Shown here in pieces: positions 35,209 through 44,583 of a stretch of 64,000 nt of DNA (the first letter of the stretch is position 1; each line of letters starts with the position of its first letter). Source of the DNA: Corynebacterium glyciniphilum AJ 3170. GTDB lineage: Bacteria > Actinomycetota > Actinomycetes > Mycobacteriales > Mycobacteriaceae. Both the position numbers and the translations under genes were made by a program. The stretch lies in the NCBI RefSeq assembly GCF_000626675.1, contig NZ_CP006842.1, positions 3,286,001 through 3,350,000 on the forward strand. Reading direction: 5' to 3'. The notes below the pieces were generated by a model. It was not told the origin of the DNA. It saw only the letters and a program-made list of their open reading frames with translations, and searched no databases.

Positions 35209-36300
35209 TCAGTTGACCGTGTCCGCCAGCAGCGGTGTCAACGTCTCCACCGCCCACTGCGTCGAGAGGGGCCCTGGATAGGCGACCGCCCACGCCAGAT
35301 TGCCCTCGTAGTGCTTCCCGTTGGCCTCGAAAGAGGGGTCGTTGCCCTCCTTGAACGCATTGTTGCTGATGACCAGAACCCGGTCCTCCTGGACAGCCGG
35401 GATGCTGCTGAAGACCGCGCTGTCCTCGAGTTCACCGATCCGCCCGTCGGAATTGTCGAGGACGATGACGACATCGGCCGCCAGGTCGTCGACCCGTTCC
35501 CCGCTGAGCTGCACGCCCTGCAGATCCGCCGTGTCCGCGTCCTCATCGAACCCCATGTCGCTGAACAGCGTCGCAGCATCACCGCCGGCCGGGTTGAGCA
35601 GCCTCATTTCATCGAGTCCGAAGTACTGGATCAATGACACGGTCCTGCCGGCGAACTCCGGATGATCCTTGCGGACGGCGGCCACGGCATCCTCGGTCTT
35701 CTGGACGACCTCGTCGGCCCGCTCCTCCTCCCCGAGGGCCTCGCCCAGGTTGATGAGGGTCTGCTGCCAGTTGCCCGCGATGTCTTCCTGAGTTTCGGCA
35801 GCGATCACCGGCGCGATGCCCGACAACTGGTCGTAGACATCCTTCAGGTCCAGCTGACTGGCGATGATCAGATCCGGTTCTGCCGCCGCAAGCTCCTCCA
35901 TCGGAGGCATCCCGGTCTCGGTGTACTCGAAGGTCGCCGCCGGATCACTCTTCAGCGCGTCGAGCGTCCACGTCTCCTGCTTGACGGTGTTCTCCGGCAC
36001 GATCACCGGAACCTCACCCATCGAAGCGACAATGTCAGTGTCCTTGTACCCCACCGCGGCAATACGTTCCGGACGGGCATCGAGGGTGCTGTCACCCCAG
36101 GGCGAGGTGAACGTTACCGGCGTGAAATCCTCATCGGCGGTGGAAACGTCATTTCCCCCGTCACCGGAGGAACACGCTGCAGACACCAACGACAGGGTGG
36201 CGACGAGAGCGACAAGCGATGACCGTACCGAGGTCCGCACCCCGGTGCGACGGTCTCTGCTCCGCCCGACACCACGTCCGGGCACCGTCGTGACAGTCAT
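35209..36300 (-). CDS. Iron-siderophore substrate-binding lipoprotein
   Basis: 363 residues from ATG 36300 with AGGAG upstream. The signal peptide is long and basic (twelve Arg within the first 30 residues), with the lipobox VSAAC near residue 45 and an SSGDGGND linker. FecB-type features: DARPERIAAVGYKDTDIVAS, AAAEPDLIIASQLDLKDVYD and SSIPAVQEDRVLVISNN. No permease or ATPase gene is adjacent, so it must work with components encoded elsewhere. An iron-box-like palindrome lies 80 bases upstream. It is the fourth of five such lipoproteins in the window. Confidence 0.9.
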   Translation of the reverse strand: MTVTTVPGRGVGRSRDRRTGVRTSVRSSLVALVATLSLVSAACSSGDGGNDVSTADEDFTPVTFTSPWGDSTLDARPERIAAVGYKDTDIVASMGEVPVIVPENTVKQETWTLDALKSDPAATFEYTETGMPPMEELAAAEPDLIIASQLDLKDVYDQLSGIAPVIAAETQEDIAGNWQQTLINLGEALGEEERADEVVQKTEDAVAAVRKDHPEFAGRTVSLIQYFGLDEMRLLNPAGGDAATLFSDMGFDEDADTADLQGVQLSGERVDDLAADVVIVLDNSDGRIGELEDSAVFSSIPAVQEDRVLVISNNAFKEGNDPSFEANGKHYEGNLAWAVAYPGPLSTQWAVETLTPLLADTVN

Positions 36301-36380
36301 GGGGAAACTCCTCCTCAGTCAGGCAACGTCGCCACGTCGCAGCGACACGGCGCAGGCACGCCGACCGACTTATCGTACAC

Positions 36381-36399
36381 CCAGGAAAGGCTTCCCTGA
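36381..36399. promoter_or_regulatory. DtxR-type iron box upstream of an iron-binding lipoprotein gene
   Basis: CCAGGAAAGGCTTCCCTGA matches TWAGGTWAGSCTWACCTWA at 14 of 19 by my count and is itself palindromic (CAGG-AAG-CTT-CCTG). It sits 81 bases upstream of the lipoprotein ATG at 36300. Confidence 0.5.
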
Positions 36400-36418
36400 C
36401 CACCCGCGGAGTCCGTTT

Positions 36419-36844
36419 TCACCGCTTACGCTTCGCGGCGCCCTTCCCGTTCTTCCCGTTCTTCCCGTTCTTCTTCGCCGCTTCCGCCATCCGGGCGGCA
36501 CGATTCGCCGCGCGGACCACGGGAATGAGACTGACGAGGACAATCACGAACGGAACAACTCCCAGGGCAGTCACCCACGCGCCGTCGAAGATGAACGACA
36601 GGATGATGATCACCACGGCCAGCACGGAGGTTCCCAACGTCACCGTCCTCGCCAGTGGAGCCGCTGCCTCGTGACCCGCCGTCCACGCGTCATCGCTGGC
36701 CTTCGTGGCGGCCGTCCGGATCCCCACCGCTCCGGATCGTGGCAGGTCGCCTCGGGCAGCGGCTTTCGTCACCTGCGAGATGACCATGGACAGAACCACC
36801 GCCATGACCGCCGGAAACGCCACTGCCATCAATGCATCACTCAT
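36419..36844 (-). CDS. SdpI-family small membrane protein
   Basis: 141 residues from ATG 36844 (AGGATG upstream; an ATG nine bases earlier is also possible). Three membrane helices: about 5-25, 67-88 and 92-110. Between the first two lies GIRTAATKASDDAWTAGHEA, which matches the SdpI family block (GiRt..t..S..aW...H). SdpI of Bacillus gives immunity to a killing toxin; most relatives are unstudied. The tail is a lysine-rich run with a repeated GKN unit encoded by a 9-base repeat. Divergent from the LCP gene. Confidence 0.7.
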   Translation of the reverse strand: MSDALMAVAFPAVMAVVLSMVISQVTKAAARGDLPRSGAVGIRTAATKASDDAWTAGHEAAAPLARTVTLGTSVLAVVIIILSFIFDGAWVTALGVVPFVIVLVSLIPVVRAANRAARMAEAAKKNGKNGKNGKGAAKRKR

Positions 36845-36899
36845 GAGCAGCATCCTACGGGACTCCGTTTTCCACCCGTCCAGCCCGTAGTATGTCCCC

Positions 36900-38180
36900 A
36901 TGTCACCAACCCCGCCCGACAACGACGGCCGCTCCGGAGACCCTGTCGCCCGTGACAGGCATGGTCGGCCGATCCTTGACCGTTACGGGCGCCCCGTGCC
37001 CCGTCGCTCCTCGGGCGCGGTCCCGCCACCGCAGGACGCCACCCGCGCCTACGGAGGGGAACACCGACCAGAATCCCGGCACCGGGCGGCAGGCCAGCAT
37101 CAGGCTCAGCCGCCGCAGTACCGGCGGCAGCCGGAGCAGCCACCGCAGGCAGCCCCGTACCAACCGCCCAGGCAGGAGCGCGAGCCCCAACGTCCGTATG
37201 GGCAGCAGCCGCCTCCCGAGCAACCGTCCGGGCCACCACCGCGGTCCCGGCGACCACGCAAGCGTCGGCGGATCCGTCCCCTGCGGATCATCGGCGCGCT
37301 GCTCCTGGTGATCGTCCTGGTCGCCGGCGGTACCGCATGGTGGGTCGACTCTAATCTCAACCGGGTCGACGCGCTCACCAACTACGAGGGCCGCATCGGC
37401 AACACCTCAGGAACGAACTGGCTGCTCGTGGGCTCCGATTCCCGGGCCGGGATGAGCGAGGAGGACGGTGAACGCTACGCCGCCGGCGATCTCTCCGACG
37501 GCGGCGCACGAACCGACACCATCATCGTCGTCCATGTCCCCTCCTTCGGCGGCAAGCCGACCATGGTGTCCATCCCCCGCGACTCCTATGTGTCGATCCC
37601 CGGCTACGGAGAGGGGAAGATCAACTCCGCGTTCTCCTTCGGCGGCCCGCAGCTCCTGCAGCAGACCGTCGAGGGTGCCACCGGCATGCGCATGGACCAC
37701 TACATGGAGATCGGGTTCGGCGGCTTCGGGAAGATCGTCGACGCTGTCGGCGGAGTGGAACTCTGCCCGGCCGACGCCATCGACGACCCGATGGCCGGAC
37801 TGAACGTCGAGGCAGGCTGCCAGGAGATGGACGGGCCGACGGCGCTGGGCTACGTGCGTACCCGCTACACCTCAGCCAACGGTGACCTGGACCGGGTGGA
37901 ACGCCAGCGTGAGTTCCTCAACGCCGTGGTCTCGAAGGTGGGCTCGTTCGGCACGCTCGCCAACCCTTTCCGCGCCCTTCCCCTGATCAACGCGTTCTCC
38001 GACGCCCTGACCGTGGATGAGAGCGACCATGTGTGGCACCTCGCACGCCTCGCGCTCGGCATGATCCGCGGCGCGGACCAGCAGACCGTCCCGGTGGGCG
38101 GATTCGCCGATACGGATGCCGGGAGCGTGGTCCTCTGGGACGACGGAGCTGCCGAGGAACTCTTCAGCGACCTGCGCTGA
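36900..38180 (+). CDS. LytR-CpsA-Psr (LCP) family cell-wall glycopolymer ligase
   Basis: 426 residues. A disordered cytoplasmic N-terminus of about 125 residues is rich in Pro, Gln and Arg; one membrane helix follows (LRIIGALLLVIVLVAGGTAW). The extracellular LCP domain has the conserved blocks LLVGSDSRAG, ARTDTIIVVH, SIPRDSYVSIPGYG, KINSAFSFGG and GYVRTRYT with DLDRVERQ, including the arginines that bind the polyprenyl pyrophosphate. In mycolate bacteria these enzymes attach arabinogalactan to peptidoglycan. The C-terminal LytR_C domain is absent, so this is a short form. Confidence 0.93.
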   Translation: MSPTPPDNDGRSGDPVARDRHGRPILDRYGRPVPRRSSGAVPPPQDATRAYGGEHRPESRHRAAGQHQAQPPQYRRQPEQPPQAAPYQPPRQEREPQRPYGQQPPPEQPSGPPPRSRRPRKRRRIRPLRIIGALLLVIVLVAGGTAWWVDSNLNRVDALTNYEGRIGNTSGTNWLLVGSDSRAGMSEEDGERYAAGDLSDGGARTDTIIVVHVPSFGGKPTMVSIPRDSYVSIPGYGEGKINSAFSFGGPQLLQQTVEGATGMRMDHYMEIGFGGFGKIVDAVGGVELCPADAIDDPMAGLNVEAGCQEMDGPTALGYVRTRYTSANGDLDRVERQREFLNAVVSKVGSFGTLANPFRALPLINAFSDALTVDESDHVWHLARLALGMIRGADQQTVPVGGFADTDAGSVVLWDDGAAEELFSDLR

Positions 38181-38187
38181 GCAGTCT

Positions 38188-38685
38188 CTAGTTCAGGACG
38201 GCGAGCGCGGCGTCGTAGTCGGGCTCGGTGGTGATCTCCGGGACCAACTGTGAGTGCAGGACGGTTCCGTCGGTGTCCAGGACAACCACCGAGCGGCCCA
38301 GCAGACCGGCGAGCGGGGAGTCCGTGAGAGTCACACCGAAGTCCTCGCCGAAGGAGGAGCGGAAGGCGGACGTGGGCTCCACGTTCTCGATGCCCTCCGC
38401 GGCGCAGAACCGTGCCAGCGCGAAAGGGAGGTCCTTCGAGACGGAGACGACGGCGGTGTTCTCCAGGTCGGTGGCCCGCTTGTTGAACTCCCGCTCGGAC
38501 GCGGCGCAGACGCCGGTGTCGACCGAGGGGAAGATGTTCAGCACCACGCGCTTGCCGCGGAGCGAGTCGCCGTTGACGTCCTTGAGCTCCGCGGACACGG
38601 TGGTGAAGTTGGGGGCCTGCTCGCCGACTGCGGGCAGGTCACCGACGGTGTGGGCAGGGGTTCCTTGGAATGCGGTATCAGCCAT
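38188..38685 (-). CDS. tpx: Thiol peroxidase (atypical 2-Cys peroxiredoxin)
   Basis: 165 residues from ATG 38685, which gives the standard Tpx length. The peroxidatic cysteine is in [18 protein letters not shown] (family pattern PSxDTxVC) and the resolving cysteine in [14 protein letters not shown]. It reduces peroxides at the expense of thioredoxin in the cytoplasm. The last stretch before the stop is shared as a short gap with the convergent LCP gene. It follows the 38713-39654 gene by 27 bases on the same strand. Confidence 0.95.
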   Translation of the reverse strand: MADTAFQGTPAHTVGDLPAVGEQAPNFTTVSAELKDVNGDSLRGKRVVLNIFPSVDTGVCAASEREFNKRATDLENTAVVSVSKDLPFALARFCAAEGIENVEPTSAFRSSFGEDFGVTLTDSPLAGLLGRSVVVLDTDGTVLHSQLVPEITTEPDYDAALAVLN

Positions 38686-38712
38686 GCCACCCATGGTGGC
38701 ATACATTGCCGA

Positions 38713-39654
38713 TCAGCGGATCGTGACCTCGCGGGCGATGATCGTCTGACGCGACTTCTGCTCGTCTGCAGTGAGGCTCCCACCGTCCGCGATCTCGGAC
38801 AGCGCCGTCGAGATGCGGGCGTCCAGTTCCTGCAGCGGTGCGGCGAATTCGCTGGCATCCATGGTGTTGTCCAGGTCGAATACCGGGACGAGAACGCCGT
38901 GGGTGCGGAATACGCCGGCGAAACGCGTGTCCTCGCCGAGGTTCAGCTGGCCTGCGGCATGGACACGGGCGAGTGCCGGGAGCAGCTGCGCCTCCGTCTC
39001 CGGGCGAACCCAGCGGATGTGCGCCTTCTCGCCCGGGTCGATCCACCAGGCGGATCCGGTGATCTCGGCGTCCACCCGCGTGCTCGGCAGAACCGAGGCA
39101 TTGGCCTGGTCAAGGGAAGCGACAACCTGCGGGTTGTCTCGCTGGTCCTCGGTGAGCCACCAATTGAAGTCGTCGCGCACCTCGATCGTCGGCTTCTGGT
39201 CAGCGACCAGGAGGGAGGACAGCTCCGGCTCGGACCCGTCGGCGACGGCGACCTCCAGGCTGCTGCCCGGTGCCGCATCCTTGGCCCAGTTCAGGGCGAA
39301 AGCCAGATCACGGTTGGGGTTGTCACCGCGGTGCTGGGTCTGCAGGGCGACCAGTGCCTCGCCACCCTCCTCCTCAGCACGGACCAGTGCTGCCGCGGCC
39401 CCGGGCAGGACGGTGCAGATCGTCACCGTGCGGGTGAAACCGGCGTCCTTCTCCGTCTCCGCGGTGAAGTGCGCGGAGGGGACGAATTCCTGCAGCGCGA
39501 TCAGATCAGCCTCGGCAGCGAAACCGTCGTAGGGCCGAGGGTCGCGCTCCAACGCGGCACGCTCGGCGGCACGCTTGGCTAGCTTCGCCTGGCGACGGCT
39601 CATGCCCTCAGGCAGATCGTCCTGGTTCTTGTTCTTCCTGTTCTTCTTAGCCAC
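38713..39654 (-). CDS. Conserved actinobacterial protein (DUF5926-like)
   Basis: 313 residues. A highly basic N-terminus (AKKNRKNKNQDD) and a helix rich in Arg/Lys/Ala (RRQAKLAKRAAERAALERDP) precede a globular part with no known catalytic motif. It corresponds, as far as I can tell, to the DUF5926 proteins conserved across actinobacteria, which have no assigned function. It is soluble with no signal peptide. The start ATG at 39654 is close to a glycerophosphodiesterase stop on the same strand, so three to four genes may be co-transcribed. Confidence 0.75.
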   Translation of the reverse strand: MAKKNRKNKNQDDLPEGMSRRQAKLAKRAAERAALERDPRPYDGFAAEADLIALQEFVPSAHFTAETEKDAGFTRTVTICTVLPGAAAALVRAEEEGGEALVALQTQHRGDNPNRDLAFALNWAKDAAPGSSLEVAVADGSEPELSSLLVADQKPTIEVRDDFNWWLTEDQRDNPQVVASLDQANASVLPSTRVDAEITGSAWWIDPGEKAHIRWVRPETEAQLLPALARVHAAGQLNLGEDTRFAGVFRTHGVLVPVFDLDNTMDASEFAAPLQELDARISTALSEIADGGSLTADEQKSRQTIIAREVTIR

Positions 39655-39671
39655 GGCCCACAGTCTAGCGG

Positions 39672-40445
39672 TCAGTGAAAACCCACGGCACCGTCGAGCG
39701 TCCGACGGGCGCGGTCGGGGTAATCAGTGGCGGCCCACCTGACACCGTGACGGTGCAGCCAGAGAAGATCGTCCTGCCGGTTGGCGGTGAAAACGTACGT
39801 GCGCTCACCTGCGCCGACCACGTGCTGAGGCGCTTGTCGTGCGCGGTACACCGAGAACCCCTGCGACGGGGCGACACCCATCGGCTCGAGGTGCTTCAGC
39901 ATGCGCCACAGGAGGTACTCCTTCCGCAGGTAGATCCGGTGGATCTGCGGATTCAGGGAGGAGAAGCGTGCCAGAGAGCCATGGTCGAAGGAGATCAGGT
40001 GGACCAGAGTGTCCGGTCCGCCGTCCGCCAGACCGACAGCATGCAGTTCGCGGTTCATCGCCGCCTCGAGGCGTCCGTCCCGCTCTCCGAGGCTGCCTAA
40101 CCGTTTGGTCTCGACGAAGAGCTCAGGCCGGTAGTCACTGGTCTGTACGTCACGGATGAACTCGAGCATTTCCCGCAGTGTCGGGATACGTTGGGGACGG
40201 TGTGCCGTTCCCACGTTGAGCTCCCGGAGTTGTGCCAAGGGCATCGCGGCGACGGCGCCGACCCCGTCGGACGTGCGGTCGACCGTGGCGTCGTGGATAA
40301 CCACGGGTACCCCGTCGGCAGTGAGTCGAATATCACACTCGATACCGTCCGCCCGCTGGTCAACGGCGAGTTCATAGGCGTCAAGGGTCAGTTCGGGCCG
40401 GTAGCCGCTCGCCCCGCGGTGCGCGATGATCTTCACGTCCCCCAT
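39672..40445 (-). CDS. Glycerophosphodiester phosphodiesterase
   Basis: 257 residues from ATG 40445; this start puts the catalytic IIAHRGASGYRPELT at residue 6, where it belongs in cytoplasmic UgpQ-type enzymes. The family's HRGxxxxxPENT reads PELT here. GIECDIRLTADGVPVVIHD supplies the metal-binding Glu-Asp and the second His. It hydrolyses glycerophosphodiesters to glycerol 3-phosphate and an alcohol. There is no signal peptide. Divergent from a patatin-like phospholipase gene 53 bases away; the two may work in the same lipid turnover. Confidence 0.93.
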   Translation of the reverse strand: MGDVKIIAHRGASGYRPELTLDAYELAVDQRADGIECDIRLTADGVPVVIHDATVDRTSDGVGAVAAMPLAQLRELNVGTAHRPQRIPTLREMLEFIRDVQTSDYRPELFVETKRLGSLGERDGRLEAAMNRELHAVGLADGGPDTLVHLISFDHGSLARFSSLNPQIHRIYLRKEYLLWRMLKHLEPMGVAPSQGFSVYRARQAPQHVVGAGERTYVFTANRQDDLLWLHRHGVRWAATDYPDRARRTLDGAVGFH

Positions 40446-40498
40446 TGTTACCCGATCCGGCCCATGGTGCGGACCGCCGCACTGTAGTATGGCTCCCC

Positions 40499-41443
40499 GT
40501 GGCAGATTTTCCGGCAGGTGTCCGACCCCCTCTGCACGGGGGCCCGGCACGGGACGTCCCGAGCAGGTCGGTCAGCGACACCGCGCTGGTATTCGAGGGT
40601 GGGGCGATGCGTGCCGCATTCTCCTCGGCGATGGTGCAGGCCCTGCTGGAGGAAGGCATCCAGTTCGACTGGGCCTACGGCAATTCAGCATCGGCCGTGC
40701 ACGTGGCCACCTACCTCTCGAACGACACCCGATTGGCACGCGACTACTTCACGGTGTTCCCCGGAGACCCGCTCTTCGGCGGGATCCGCCCGTTCCTCCG
40801 TGGCGACGGATTCTTCAACGCGCGGTACATCTTCGGCCCCGACGCCCAGGTCGAGGACCGGAGCATGGTGCCGGACTGGGATGCGATCATGTCGAGCCCC
40901 GGAAACTTCCGTATCTCCGGCTTCAACGGCCGCAGCGGCGAAACGGTGCACTGGTCGCGGGAGGACATGCACGGCCTGGATGATTTCCTGCGCCATGCCC
41001 GCGCCTCGGCGTCGCTGCCGATCGTCATGCCGCCGACGAAGATCGGCACAGAGGTCTACTTCGACGGTGCGTTCGGCTCCACCGGAGGCATCCCGGTGGA
41101 CTCCGCGATCGAGATGGAAGGCTTCGACCGGTTCCTCGTGGTGATGACGCGCACCCGGTCCTACCGCAAGAGCGCCTCGAAGTTCACCTGGTTCGTGAAG
41201 CGGGCGTTTCCCCAGTACCCGGCGCTGGCGCAGTCGATGCTGGACCGGCACGCGCGGTACAACCGGACACGGGACTGGATTTTCGAGCAGGAGAGACGCG
41301 GCAAGGCGTACATCTTCGCTCCGCACCGGATGCCCCTGGGTAACGGGACACGCAAGCTCAACGAACTGGCCGAGACCTACGAGGCAGGACTGGCACAGGC
41401 CCGGGAAGAGATGCCGCTGATCCGGCGCTTCCTGCGGGTCTGA
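40499..41443 (+). CDS. Patatin-like phospholipase with altered nucleophile elbow
   Basis: 314 residues from GTG 40499; the longer reading overlaps the divergent gene. The oxyanion block is VFEGGAMRAAFSSAMVQALL and the catalytic Asp is in VYFDGAFG, as in YjjU-type patatins. The nucleophile region reads YGNSASAVHVA, i.e. G-x-S-x-S instead of the usual G-x-S-x-G, and the oxyanion loop has GGAMRA rather than GGGxRG. The serine is present, so the enzyme may be active with unusual geometry, or it may have lost activity. Neighbours suggest phospholipid turnover. Confidence 0.85.
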   Translation: MADFPAGVRPPLHGGPARDVPSRSVSDTALVFEGGAMRAAFSSAMVQALLEEGIQFDWAYGNSASAVHVATYLSNDTRLARDYFTVFPGDPLFGGIRPFLRGDGFFNARYIFGPDAQVEDRSMVPDWDAIMSSPGNFRISGFNGRSGETVHWSREDMHGLDDFLRHARASASLPIVMPPTKIGTEVYFDGAFGSTGGIPVDSAIEMEGFDRFLVVMTRTRSYRKSASKFTWFVKRAFPQYPALAQSMLDRHARYNRTRDWIFEQERRGKAYIFAPHRMPLGNGTRKLNELAETYEAGLAQAREEMPLIRRFLRV

Positions 41444-41444
41444 G

Positions 41445-41466
41445 GGGCGCGGCGAACGCGGCGCCC
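41445..41466. terminator. Small hairpin between convergent patatin and ldh genes
   Basis: GGGCGC (41445-41450) pairs with GCGCCC (41461-41466) around a 10-base loop, spanning the 22-base gap. Weak stem, no T-tract. Confidence 0.35.
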
Positions 41467-42431
41467 TAGAGGCCGAACACCCCCGCATCATCCATGACCT
41501 GCTGCAACGTATCCGCCGAGGTGTCGAGCTGACCCTGCTCGGTATCGTCCAGGCCGAGTTCAATAACCTCCCGGATACCCCGACGGTTGATCACAGCCGG
41601 CGTTCCGATGTAGATCGCGGGTGCGTCGTCGCGACCGTACTGGCCGTCGACCAGCGCAGACACCGGCAGGACGACGTCCTCATTGCGCAGGACGGCCCGA
41701 CTGATCCTTGCCATCCCGACGCCGATGCCGAAACTGGTGGACCCCTTCGCGTTGATGATCTCGTAGGCGGCGTCACGGGTGCGCCGGAAGATCTCGCTGA
41801 CGCTTTCCCCACCGTCCGGCGACTGCGCCAGCCGGACGGGCAACGGCACACCGGCGACAGAGCCCGCGGACAGGACCGGAAGTTCAGTGTCCCCGTGCTC
41901 GCCGATGACATAGGCGTGAACCGACGTCGGGGAGACCTGGAAGTACTCTCCCAGGGCAGACCGGAACCGGGCTGTGTCGAGAATGGTGCCGGAACCGATG
42001 ACCTGGTTCGACGGCACCCCGGCGATCCTCCACGTCGCATACGAGAGGATGTCGACCGGGTTGGACGCCACCAGGTAGATACCGTCGAAGCCGGAGTCAC
42101 GGACCTGGCTGACGATGTCCTGGAATATGGACACGTTCTTACCGACGAGGTCCAGGCGGGTCTCCCCGGGTTTCTGCGCGGCACCGGCGCAGATACAGAC
42201 GATGGAAGCGTCGGCGCAGTCGGAGTAGTCGCCCTGGGTGACCCGGGTTCCATGGCCGGACCAGGGCACCGCGTGGTTGAGATCCTGGACGTGGCCCCAG
42301 GTCTTGCGTTCGTCCACGTCGATGATGACGAGATGGTCGCAAAGCCCCTGGTTCACCAGTGCGTAGGCGTAGGCCACGCCCACGTCCCCTGCCCCGATCA
42401 GAACGATCCTCGTACCTGCGCTGGTTCTCAT
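41466..42431 (-). CDS. ldh: L-lactate dehydrogenase
   Basis: 321 residues from ATG 42431 with AGGAG upstream. NAD-binding [20 protein letters not shown], substrate-binding block [14 protein letters not shown], and catalytic histidine in [11 protein letters not shown]; the arginine that separates lactate from malate enzymes lies in the KPGETR loop, where the glutamine typical of LDH is next to it (AAQKPGETR). It reduces pyruvate to L-lactate with NADH when oxygen is short. Monocistronic, leftward, divergent from sodA across 225 bases. Confidence 0.96.
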   Translation of the reverse strand: MRTSAGTRIVLIGAGDVGVAYAYALVNQGLCDHLVIIDVDERKTWGHVQDLNHAVPWSGHGTRVTQGDYSDCADASIVCICAGAAQKPGETRLDLVGKNVSIFQDIVSQVRDSGFDGIYLVASNPVDILSYATWRIAGVPSNQVIGSGTILDTARFRSALGEYFQVSPTSVHAYVIGEHGDTELPVLSAGSVAGVPLPVRLAQSPDGGESVSEIFRRTRDAAYEIINAKGSTSFGIGVGMARISRAVLRNEDVVLPVSALVDGQYGRDDAPAIYIGTPAVINRRGIREVIELGLDDTEQGQLDTSADTLQQVMDDAGVFGL

Positions 42432-42656
42432 GGCTGCTCCTGTGAGTGTCGGTCGGCGTGCGTGGGCCACGGTGAATCAATCCCCAGCCTACGCGGCGGT
42501 AAGGAACACTGCAGGTGGGATAGCCTTTAGTGAGTACATTCATATGTTCATGACATTGAACTCCTTAATTCAATAGGTAAATCATTGCGAGGCGCACGGA
42601 AACTGACCACACTGGTGGACGGACAAACGATTACCGACAATGAAAGGATCGAGAAC

Positions 42657-43259
42657 ATGGCTGTGTACGAGCTTCCCGACCTCCCCTACGACTACGACGC
42701 CCTCGAGCCGCACATCTCCGCCGAGATCATGCAGTTGCACCACGACAAGCACCACGCCACCTACGTCGCCGGCGCCAACACCGCCCTCGACGCCCTGGAA
42801 AAGGCCCGCGAAGAAGGCACCAACCCCGACCAGATCCGCGCCCTGTCCAAAAACCTCGCGTTCAACCTGGGCGGCCACACCAACCACTCCATCTTCTGGA
42901 AGAACCTCTCGCCCAACGGCGGCGGCGAGCCCACCGGCGAACTCGCCGAGGCCATCGCCCGCGACTTCGGCTCCTTCGACAAGTTCAAAGACCAGTTCTC
43001 CTCGGCAGCACTGGGCCTCTACGGCTCCGGCTGGGCCGTACTGGGCTACGACCACATCGCCGGACGCCTGGTCGTCGAGCAGCTCACCGACCAGCAGGGC
43101 AACATCTCGGTCAACCTCACCCCGCTGCTGATGCTCGACATGTGGGAGCACGCCTTCTACCTGCAGTACAAGAACGTCAAGGCTGACTACGTCAAGGCCG
43201 TGTGGAACGTCTTCAACTGGGACGACGTCGCCGAGCGCTACGCCGCCGCCAAGGCCTAG
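42657..43259 (+). CDS. sodA: Superoxide dismutase (Mn/Fe type)
   Basis: 200 residues from ATG 42657 with AAAGGA upstream. Metal ligands are visible: His in LHHDKHH, His in [12 protein letters not shown], and Asp and His in [15 protein letters not shown]. The GGHxNH block and YGSGWAVL favour the manganese form, as usual in corynebacteria. It removes superoxide in the cytoplasm. Codon bias is extreme (nearly all third positions C), a sign of high expression. An inverted repeat ATTGAA-N8-TTCAAT lies upstream at 42555-42574 in the AT-rich promoter region. Followed by a clear terminator. Confidence 0.97.
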   Translation: MAVYELPDLPYDYDALEPHISAEIMQLHHDKHHATYVAGANTALDALEKAREEGTNPDQIRALSKNLAFNLGGHTNHSIFWKNLSPNGGGEPTGELAEAIARDFGSFDKFKDQFSSAALGLYGSGWAVLGYDHIAGRLVVEQLTDQQGNISVNLTPLLMLDMWEHAFYLQYKNVKADYVKAVWNVFNWDDVAERYAAAKA

Positions 43260-43308
43260 ACCGACATCTCGATCAGAGCCTGAACCGTCGCCGGCATCCG
43301 TCCGGCCG

Positions 43309-43340
43309 ACCCCGCCCCTCTTCTGTGGCGGGGTTTCCTT
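43309..43340 (+). terminator. Rho-independent terminator after sodA
   Basis: ACCCCGCC (43309-43316) pairs with GGCGGGGT (43327-43334) over a 10-base loop, followed by TTTCCTT. Confidence 0.8.
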
Positions 43341-43360
43341 ATGCAGGTAGGGTGTCGCAT

Positions 43361-43882
43361 GTGAGCAGGAAGAAGAACCCGAAGAGCAGGAACGCCAGCA
43401 CCCCTGCCACTCTCGCCCTTGAGGCCGCAGGGACGCCGTTCACCGTCCACACCTTCACCCATACCCCCGGGGTCACGGACTTCGGTGGGGAGGCCGCCGC
43501 CGCACTCGGAGACGTCGAACCCGGGCATATCTGCAAGACTCTCCTGGTCAGCCTCGATGGTGGCCCCCGGTCGGGAGCTCTCGCCGTGACCGTCGTCCCG
43601 GTGACAATGACCCTCGATCTGAAAGCAGTCGCCGCCTCTTTCGGCGCGAAGAAAGCGTCGATGGCCGATCCGTCCGCCGCTGAGCGTTCCACCGGCTACA
43701 TCGTCGGCGGTATCAGTCCGTTCGGCCAGAAGAAGTCACTGCCCACCGTGATCGACGCCAGCATCCTCGACTGCCCCACGATCCTCGTCTCCGGGGGACG
43801 CCGCGGGCTCGACATCGAAATCGCTCCCGAAGATCTCGTGGAGGTACTCGGGGCGGAGTCCGCTGCCGTCGGTCGCAGCTGA
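43361..43882 (+). CDS. Aminoacyl-tRNA deacylase (YbaK/EbsC family)
   Basis: 173 residues from GTG 43361 with AGGTAGGG upstream. The YbaK fold is recognisable from TPATLALEAAGTPFTVHTF at the start, HICKTLLVSLDGG, KKASMADPSAAERSTGYIVGG, with the conserved Lys and the GGISPFGQKKSLPTVID block. This is the Cys-tRNA(Pro)/Cys-tRNA(Cys) deacylase group, which clears misacylated tRNA in trans. The first 20 residues are basic and likely disordered. It is convergent with msrA. Confidence 0.93.
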   Translation: MSRKKNPKSRNASTPATLALEAAGTPFTVHTFTHTPGVTDFGGEAAAALGDVEPGHICKTLLVSLDGGPRSGALAVTVVPVTMTLDLKAVAASFGAKKASMADPSAAERSTGYIVGGISPFGQKKSLPTVIDASILDCPTILVSGGRRGLDIEIAPEDLVEVLGAESAAVGRS

Positions 43883-43893
43883 CGCCGGATTAC

Positions 43894-44583
43894 CTAGCCG
43901 CAGGTCACCCCGGTGGCATGGACCGGGCAGTAGCCGCCCGGATTCTTGTCCAGATACTGCTGATGCTCATCTTCGGCACGGTAGTACTCCCCGGCCGGGG
44001 TCTCCGACAGCAGCGACACCTCCGTGGTGACGGCGCCGTAGCCTGCCTCGGCGAGCTTCTCCCCGTAGGCCTCCACCTCAGCGGCGGCGATGTCGCGCTG
44101 CTCCGGGGTGGTTGCGTAGATGACGGAGCGGTACTGGGACCCGACGTCGTTGCCCTGACGGTCGCCCTGCGTCGGATCATGGTTCTCCAGCCCCGTCCGG
44201 ATCACCGTGCGCAGATCAACGCGCTCCGGGTCGAATACCACGTCGACGACCTCGGAATGCCCCGTGCGTCCGGTGCAGACCTCACGGTAGGTGGGGTTGG
44301 GGGTGTAACCCCCGGCGTACCCCACCGAGGTGGACTCCACCCCGTCCAACTGCCAGAACAACTTCTCGGCTCCCCAGAAGCACCCCAGGCCGATCACCAC
44401 GTGCTCCTGCCCGTCTTTCCACGGCCCGGTGACGGGTGTGCCGAGAACCGTGTGGGGGCGGGGGTTCTCCAGCACGGGATGACGTCCACCGGACAATGCG
44501 GTGTCGGCGGTCGGCCGGTCCACACGGAACGGTCCGCCCGACTGTGCTGCGTTCATGGCGAGAATACGGTCAAGGAAGCTCAT
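43894..44583 (-). CDS. msrA: Peptide-methionine (S)-S-oxide reductase
   Basis: 229 residues. The catalytic motif GLGCFWGAEKLFW is near residue 70, with GYAGGYTPNPTYREVCTG and NHDPTQGDRQGNDVGSQYRS following; the C-terminal cysteines in GGYCPVHATGVTCG resolve the sulfenic acid. An N-terminal extension of about 50 residues before the fold is normal for actinobacterial MsrA. It repairs oxidised methionine with thioredoxin. Its start overlaps the stop of the RecB-like nuclease gene (ATGA). The sodA-deacylase-msrA cluster matches the C. glutamicum order to my recollection. Confidence 0.97.
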   Translation of the reverse strand: MSFLDRILAMNAAQSGGPFRVDRPTADTALSGGRHPVLENPRPHTVLGTPVTGPWKDGQEHVVIGLGCFWGAEKLFWQLDGVESTSVGYAGGYTPNPTYREVCTGRTGHSEVVDVVFDPERVDLRTVIRTGLENHDPTQGDRQGNDVGSQYRSVIYATTPEQRDIAAAEVEAYGEKLAEAGYGAVTTEVSLLSETPAGEYYRAEDEHQQYLDKNPGGYCPVHATGVTCG

